NCBI RefSeq assembly: GCF_014648655.1
Contig: NZ_BMRN01000011.1
Location: 62,001-126,000, forward strand
Length of the DNA stretch: 64,000 bases
Source: Streptomyces atratus
GTDB taxonomy: Bacteria; Actinomycetota; Actinomycetes; Streptomycetales; Streptomycetaceae
Reading direction: 5' to 3'
In this document: positions 60,080 through 64,000 of the stretch, one piece after another
How positions within the stretch are numbered: the first letter of the stretch is position 1
How the letters are laid out: every line of letters begins with the position of its first letter
Notes under the pieces: model-generated
The model's input: only the letters and a program-made list of their open reading frames with translations
What the model was told of the DNA's origin: nothing
Databases searched by the model: none
Position numbers and translations under genes: made by a program

Positions 60080-60957
60080 GCCGCCTCCCCCGCCCGTACG
60101 ATCCGGCCGGCCCAACAAAGCCCGGCCGCCTCCAGCAACCCACCCGCCACCAGACAGACCAGCCCGGCGGGCGTGTGCAGCAGCACCCTCAGCGGATCGG
60201 CCCCGAGCGCCGCCCCCAGCCCCAGACCCAGCACCGGCAGCAGCGCGAGCACGGCCACCGTCGACCAGGCACCGGCCAGTTGGGCCCGTAACTCCTCCCG
60301 TCTGCGTCGCTCCGCCCGCAGCGCACCCTCCAGGCGGTCCAGGCCCGCCGCGAGCCCGGTCCCGCCGTCCACCGCCACCCGCCAACAGGCCGCCACCCCG
60401 GCAAGCCCGTCCAGACCCGGCTCCCGAGCCGCCTGCCCGAGCGTCCCCGGCACATCGCCGCCGAACCGCGCCGCAGCGGACACAGCGGCCTCCGCCGTTC
60501 CCATCACCCCGGTCCCGCGGACAGCGACGAGCAACGCCTGCCCCGGCTCGTGCCCGGCCCGCAGCTCACCCACGACGGCACCGCACAACTCCACCACCCC
60601 ATCGGCCCGGCGTTCCCGCTCCTGCGTCAGGGCCCGTCCCCGCAGCCACCGCCGCACCAGCGGCACCGCCACCACCACCGCCAGCACCGGCAGCACGGAT
60701 TCCCCCAGCACGGCAATGGCCAGCGCCACCGGCAGACAGAGCCACTCCCGCCGCGCCCGCAACCGCTCCTGGAACCAAGCCCGAATCCGCTCCCAGCGCT
60801 CACGCAGCGGCGACTCCACCGCCCTGTCGACGAACAGCACCCGCGCTCGCCGACGCCCCTGGTCCTGCACCATCACCAGCCAGGCCGCCACCCCGACGCA
60901 CAAGACCGCCGCAAAGCTCGCGCCGGCCGACAGACCCACCGCCGTGCCACCGTTCAC
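60076..60957 (-). CDS. type II secretion F-family protein, TadB
   Basis: The second platform protein (293 aa). N-terminal TM (SFAAVLCVGVAAWLVMV), an Arg-rich cytoplasmic stretch, further helices at about 72-100, the GspF core VVELCGAVVGELRAGHEPGQALLVAV and two C-terminal helices. GTG start overlaps the TadA stop by 4 nt. The gene order ssd-tadA-tadB-tadC is that of the mycobacterial locus (recall). Confidence 0.88.
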   Translation of the reverse strand: MNGGTAVGLSAGASFAAVLCVGVAAWLVMVQDQGRRRARVLFVDRAVESPLRERWERIRAWFQERLRARREWLCLPVALAIAVLGESVLPVLAVVVAVPLVRRWLRGRALTQERERRADGVVELCGAVVGELRAGHEPGQALLVAVRGTGVMGTAEAAVSAAARFGGDVPGTLGQAAREPGLDGLAGVAACWRVAVDGGTGLAAGLDRLEGALRAERRRREELRAQLAGAWSTVAVLALLPVLGLGLGAALGADPLRVLLHTPAGLVCLVAGGLLEAAGLCWAGRIVRAGEAA

Positions 60958-62102
60958 AGCGCACCCCCGGTCATCGACCGCAGCCGCCCCCAGCCCCGCT
61001 CCTGCACAAATCCGTCGATACCCCAGCGCAGTGCCGGCACGGTCACCACCAGCCCGGCCGCATCCCGCTCCAGGACCTGTACCTCGGCGATCCGCCGCTG
61101 TCCGGCCCGGTCCCGTACGAGATGGACCACCACCGACAGCGCGGCCGCCAACTGGCTGTGAAGTGCTGCCCGGTCCAGTCCCGCCGCCGTCCCCAACGCC
61201 TCAAGGCGGGCCGGGACGTGCTCGGCTGCATTGGCATGAACCGTCCCGCAGCCGCCCTCGTGGCCGGTGTTCAGCGCGGCCAGCAGTTCGGTGACCTCGG
61301 CGCCCCGCACCTCCCCGACCACCAGTCGGTCGGGCCGCATCCGCAGCGCCTGCCGCACCAGGTCCTTCAGAGTCACTCGTCCCGCCCCCTCCTGGTTGGC
61401 AGGGCGCGACTCCAGGCGCACCACATGCGGATGGTCCGGCCGCAGCTCCGCCGAGTCCTCGGCGAGCACGATTCGCTCACGCTCCCCGACCGCACCCAGC
61501 AGACTCGACAAGAGGGTCGTCTTCCCAGCCCCCGTCCCCCCACTGATCAGATACGAGACCCGGGCTTCCACCAACGCCCTCAGTACCCGGTCACCACCCG
61601 GCGGCACGGTCCCCGCCGCGACCAGCTCCGTCAGCGAGAAGGCCCTGGGCCGCACCACCCGCAGCGACAGGCACGTCGAGCCGACGGACACCGGCGGCAG
61701 CACAGCATGCATACGGGTGCCGTCCGGCAGCCGGGCGTCCACCCAGGGCCGGGCGTCGTCCAGCCGCCGCCCCGCCACGGCCGCCAGCCGCTGTGCCAGC
61801 CTGCGCACCGCAGCAGCGTCCGGAAAGGTCACCCCGGTGAGTTCGAGCCCGCCGCCCCGGTCCACCCACACCCGGTCCGGCGCGGAGACCAGGACATCTG
61901 TCACGGCCGGGTCGGCGAGCAGCGGTTCCAGCACCCCGGTGCCGACCAGCTCGCCACGCAACTCATCGGCCGCGCCGAGCACTTCGGCATCGCCGAGCAG
62001 CCGTCCCTGGGCCCGAAGAGCTGCCGCGACCCCGGCCGGGGTCGGCGCCGCGCCGCTCTGTGCCAGCCGTTGCCGCACGGCGTCAAGCAGCGTCTCCGTC
62101 AC
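60954..62102 (-). CDS. secretion/pilus ATPase TadA (CpaF family)
   Basis: VirB11/CpaF-type motor ATPase (382 aa). Walker A GGTGAGKTTL is at about residues 190-199. The Asp box IVLAEDSAELRPDHPHVVRLE, the Walker B-like LRMRPDRLVVGEVRG and the His box TGHEGGCGTVHAN are intact. The N-terminal domain holds VTDVLVSAPDRVWVDRGG. Its GTG start overlaps the ssd-like stop by 4 nt. It would power assembly of the DUF4244/TadE proteins encoded downstream. Confidence 0.93.
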   Translation of the reverse strand: MTETLLDAVRQRLAQSGAAPTPAGVAAALRAQGRLLGDAEVLGAADELRGELVGTGVLEPLLADPAVTDVLVSAPDRVWVDRGGGLELTGVTFPDAAAVRRLAQRLAAVAGRRLDDARPWVDARLPDGTRMHAVLPPVSVGSTCLSLRVVRPRAFSLTELVAAGTVPPGGDRVLRALVEARVSYLISGGTGAGKTTLLSSLLGAVGERERIVLAEDSAELRPDHPHVVRLESRPANQEGAGRVTLKDLVRQALRMRPDRLVVGEVRGAEVTELLAALNTGHEGGCGTVHANAAEHVPARLEALGTAAGLDRAALHSQLAAALSVVVHLVRDRAGQRRIAEVQVLERDAAGLVVTVPALRWGIDGFVQERGWGRLRSMTGGAL

Positions 62103-63226
62103 GACGCACCCCCACCGGCGCGTCCCCCTGCACCCTCCGGGACGAGTGCCCGCTCCCAGAACGCCGCGCAGAACCTGGCCAGTGGACCGCGCGCATTGCC
62201 GCCGGGTGGCGCGCCGCCCTCCTGGGTGGCCAGCAATCCGGAGTCGAGTGGGAGTTCACCGGCAAGCGGCAGCCCCAGCGCCTGCGCCACCCACCGCTCG
62301 TCGAGGCCCGCCGCGTACGGGCCGCGGGCCACCACCCGCAGGTCGTCCAGCACCATCCCGGCCATCGACGCCACCCGCTTCGCCGCCGCGACTGCGCGAA
62401 GCTCTCCGGGAACCACCAACAGCCCGAGATCCAGCTGCGCAAGCGCCTCGGCCACCGACTCGTCGACCCTGCGCGGCAGGTCGACGACCACCACCCCGCC
62501 GAGCCTGCGCGCGGCAGCCAGCACGGCCTGCATGGCCTGTGGCGGAATGACCACCCAGTCGTCGCGGCCCCAGCTGAGCACCCGCAGACCGTGCAGTGCG
62601 GGCAGCGACTCCTCCAGTGCGCCTCCACCGACCCGCCCTTTGGAATGGACGAAATCCGGCCACCTCATTCCCTCGGCCCGTTCGCCACCGAGCAGTACAT
62701 CGATGCCCCCGCCGAGCGGGTCACCGTCGATCAGCATGGTCCGCCGTCCGGCCCTGGCCGCGGTCACCGCGAGGGCGCAGGCCAGTGTGGATGCACCGGA
62801 TCCGCCCCGTCCGCCGATCACCCCGACGGTGAGTGCCGGCCGGCCCACGCCTTCCGCCGCATTGGCGATCTGATCGACGAGCCACCCCTCCGAATCGGGC
62901 AGCCTCAGCACATATTCGGCCCCGATCTCCACGGCGCGGCGCCAGACATCCGGGGCGTCCTGGTCCCGGCCTACGAGCATCACACCGCGCCTGCGCGCCG
63001 CTCCGCGGCACCGCTGGGCGGCATCGTCCCCCACGAGAACCATCGGGGCCTGCTCCCAGCCGCCTCTGCGTTCGGGCAACGAGTGATGAACTTCTGGTTC
63101 CGCTCCGGCGGCCGCGCACAGCCGCAGCAGATCGTCGAGGAGTTCCACATCCTCGGTCACGATCAACGGTCCGCCCCGCCGCACCCCGACGGTCGGCAGA
63201 CGATCCCGTGCGATGGATTCAGCCAC
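62099..63226 (-). CDS. ssd: septum site-determining/CpaE-like protein Ssd (TadZ family)
   Basis: A 375-residue MinD/ParA-superfamily protein. After an N-terminal receiver-like region (LIVTEDVELLDDLLRLCAAAG) comes a deviant Walker A, VIGGRGGSGASTLACALA, in which the second Lys is Ala. TMLIDGDPLGGGID and VVVDLPRRVD complete the ATP site. In M. tuberculosis Rv3660c (Ssd) affects septation, while CpaE/TadZ proteins localise Tad machines. It is the first gene of the tad operon, and divergent from the HAD gene over a 501-bp spacer. Confidence 0.87.
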   Translation of the reverse strand: MAESIARDRLPTVGVRRGGPLIVTEDVELLDDLLRLCAAAGAEPEVHHSLPERRGGWEQAPMVLVGDDAAQRCRGAARRRGVMLVGRDQDAPDVWRRAVEIGAEYVLRLPDSEGWLVDQIANAAEGVGRPALTVGVIGGRGGSGASTLACALAVTAARAGRRTMLIDGDPLGGGIDVLLGGERAEGMRWPDFVHSKGRVGGGALEESLPALHGLRVLSWGRDDWVVIPPQAMQAVLAAARRLGGVVVVDLPRRVDESVAEALAQLDLGLLVVPGELRAVAAAKRVASMAGMVLDDLRVVARGPYAAGLDERWVAQALGLPLAGELPLDSGLLATQEGGAPPGGNARGPLARFCAAFWERALVPEGAGGRAGGGAS

Positions 63227-63727
63227 GATCTCCGCCCCCTTCTCACTGCACCTTCATCGCGGTTCGCGGTGATCCCGGAACGTTCCGAGATCGGCGATTC
63301 CGCAAGCCGCGGACTTCGCGGCTGGAATCACCGTGCAGCGCTTCGGGAAATCGTGTGGATCTTGCTCAAAAACTGTGGACAACTCTGCCGTTGTGAATAT
63401 CTCTGTCGCTCATACCGGCGACTTCCGGAGAGCAGCACTTCCGCTACGCACCGTGACGAGTCAAGATGGTGAGAGATGGAACGAGAAGCGGGCCATCACG
63501 GCCGAAATGGAGGCAGAGTGCTTGATTCCGAATGGCAGAAACGCGTCCGGACATGCGACGACCCCCGCCGGGGGGGAGAGCGGGGGTCGTCCCCACGGCC
63601 GACTCGGGGGGGGGAGGAGCCGGACCGGGTTAGCACGGTCGCGAACGATCCGTGACTTCCATGGTGTACCCGAGAGCCTTCTCAGGCAAACCCACGCGCC
63701 AGAGTTTACGCCGAATGGTGGGCCCCT
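63227..63727. other. 501-bp divergent spacer between ssd and the HAD gene
   Basis: No gene is supported. Visible elements are one TGTGGACAA (63374-63382, a perfect DnaA-box match), a strong hairpin at 63557-63591 and a run of nine G at 63606-63614. The part near 63341-63420 is less GC-rich than its surroundings and may contain the ssd operon promoter. Confidence 0.55.
63557..63591. terminator. strong hairpin in the ssd/HAD spacer
   Basis: GACGACCCCCGC (63557-63568) pairs perfectly with GCGGGGGTCGTC (63580-63591) around an 11-nt G-rich loop. There is no T tract. It may be a terminator or attenuator; it sits 136 bp upstream of the HAD start, so it does not follow either flanking gene. Confidence 0.5.
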
Positions 63728-64000
63728 ATGCTCAGCCTTGTGGAAAACCGCTTCTTGCCGCGCACAGCAGCCTTCTTCGACCTGGACAAGACGGTCATTG
63801 CGAAGTCTTCGACGCTGACCTTCAGCAAGTCCTTCTACCAAGGCGGACTGATCAACCGCCGCGCTGTACTGCGCACTGCGTACGCACAGTTCGTGTTCCT
63901 TGCCGGGGGTGCAGATCACGACCAGATGGAGCGGATGCGGGAATATCTCTCCGCGCTCTGCAAGGGCTGGAACGTCCAGCAAGTGAAGGAAATCGTCGCC
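63728..64000 (+). CDS. HAD-superfamily hydrolase, subfamily IB (partial, C-terminus outside window)
   Basis: The first 91 residues of a phosphoserine-phosphatase-like HAD enzyme, cut by the right edge. The catalytic motif FFDLDKTVIAKSSTLTFSK (DxDxT/V form) is at about residues 16-34. The following cap-region helices YQGGLINRRAVLRTAYAQF and CKGWNVQQVKEIVA are typical of the actinobacterial IB type. ATG at 63728 (MLSLVENRFLPRTAA) has no obvious ribosome site. In mycobacteria the equivalent (Rv3661) also adjoins ssd (recall). Confidence 0.9.
   Translation, partial: MLSLVENRFLPRTAAFFDLDKTVIAKSSTLTFSKSFYQGGLINRRAVLRTAYAQFVFLAGGADHDQMERMREYLSALCKGWNVQQVKEIVA

Noticed and set aside
59382..62873. 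A plus-strand frame of about 1160 codons across the tad operon
   Set aside because: It is Pro/Arg/Ala-rich antisense to four well-recognised tad genes.
63374..63382. DnaA box as evidence for a replication origin
   Set aside because: Only one match, no cluster and no dnaA/dnaN genes; single boxes occur by chance.

Overview
The window is high-GC actinobacterial chromosome and almost certainly Streptomyces. Coding codons are strongly G/C-ended, GTG and TTG starts are frequent, and it carries bldG, a tipA-type MerR gene with its characteristic promoter, an rppA type III polyketide synthase, a WhiJ-like trio (XRE / ATPase / DUF397), a streptogrisin-like protease and a Streptomyces-style fused thymidylate kinase. 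Most of it reads as conserved core chromosome. A short patch at about 36-38.6 kb is decaying.

Layout. 1-10 kb: ftsH (cut by the left edge), hpt, tilS, a zinc metalloprotease-like protein and dacB on the minus strand; then ppa and a ThrE-type exporter on plus, a DedA membrane protein on minus and a YbjQ-like protein on plus. 10-19 kb: tipA-like regulator divergent from a ClC/YfeO-like channel, wrbA, glutamate decarboxylase, a DrrAB-type ABC exporter with a PadR repressor and matching palindromic operators, a DinB-like protein and an aldehyde dehydrogenase. 19-21.2 kb: WhiJ-type regulatory trio with a shared repeat motif in its two promoters. 21-29.6 kb: lipoprotein, FUSC membrane protein, DUF2786 protein, a MacB/FtsX-type ABC pair and a DUF1259 secreted protein. 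29.7-34.6 kb: cytochrome P450 and rppA (1,3,6,8-tetrahydroxynaphthalene synthase), a stand-alone exonuclease/DNA polymerase I-like protein and a small membrane protein. 34.8-38.6 kb: streptogrisin C-like protease with a frameshift in a G8 run, a nonsense-broken DUF2804 gene, a phosphotransferase and a broken beta-lactamase-fold gene, ending at tRNA-Thr(CGT). 38.8-58.2 kb: secreted TAP-like hydrolase, holB, fused tmk, topA, methyltransferase, lipoprotein, hppA, anti-sigma factor plus bldG, and a DEAD/DEAH helicase with an MZB domain. 58.1-63.2 kb: a tad/Flp-type secretion operon (ssd-like ATPase, TadA, TadB, TadC, DUF4244 pilin candidate, TadE-like, Rv3654c-like), then a HAD-IB hydrolase cut by the right edge.

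Functional themes. Housekeeping genes (proteolysis, purine salvage, tRNA-Ile lysidine formation, pyrophosphate removal, DNA replication and topology) are mixed with developmental control (bldG/anti-sigma, WhiJ-like trio), pigment polyketide synthesis (rppA/P450) and a mycobacteria-like Tad locus. The most interesting non-gene signals are the paired 12-bp direct-repeat motifs in front of both the ATPase and DUF397 genes, the conserved tipA-style promoter and internal start, the three PadR-type palindromes, an AT-rich promoter-like island just upstream of the pilin candidate, and a GGTCGG-rich spacer between bldG and its anti-sigma partner. All database and synteny statements are from recall; nothing was searched.
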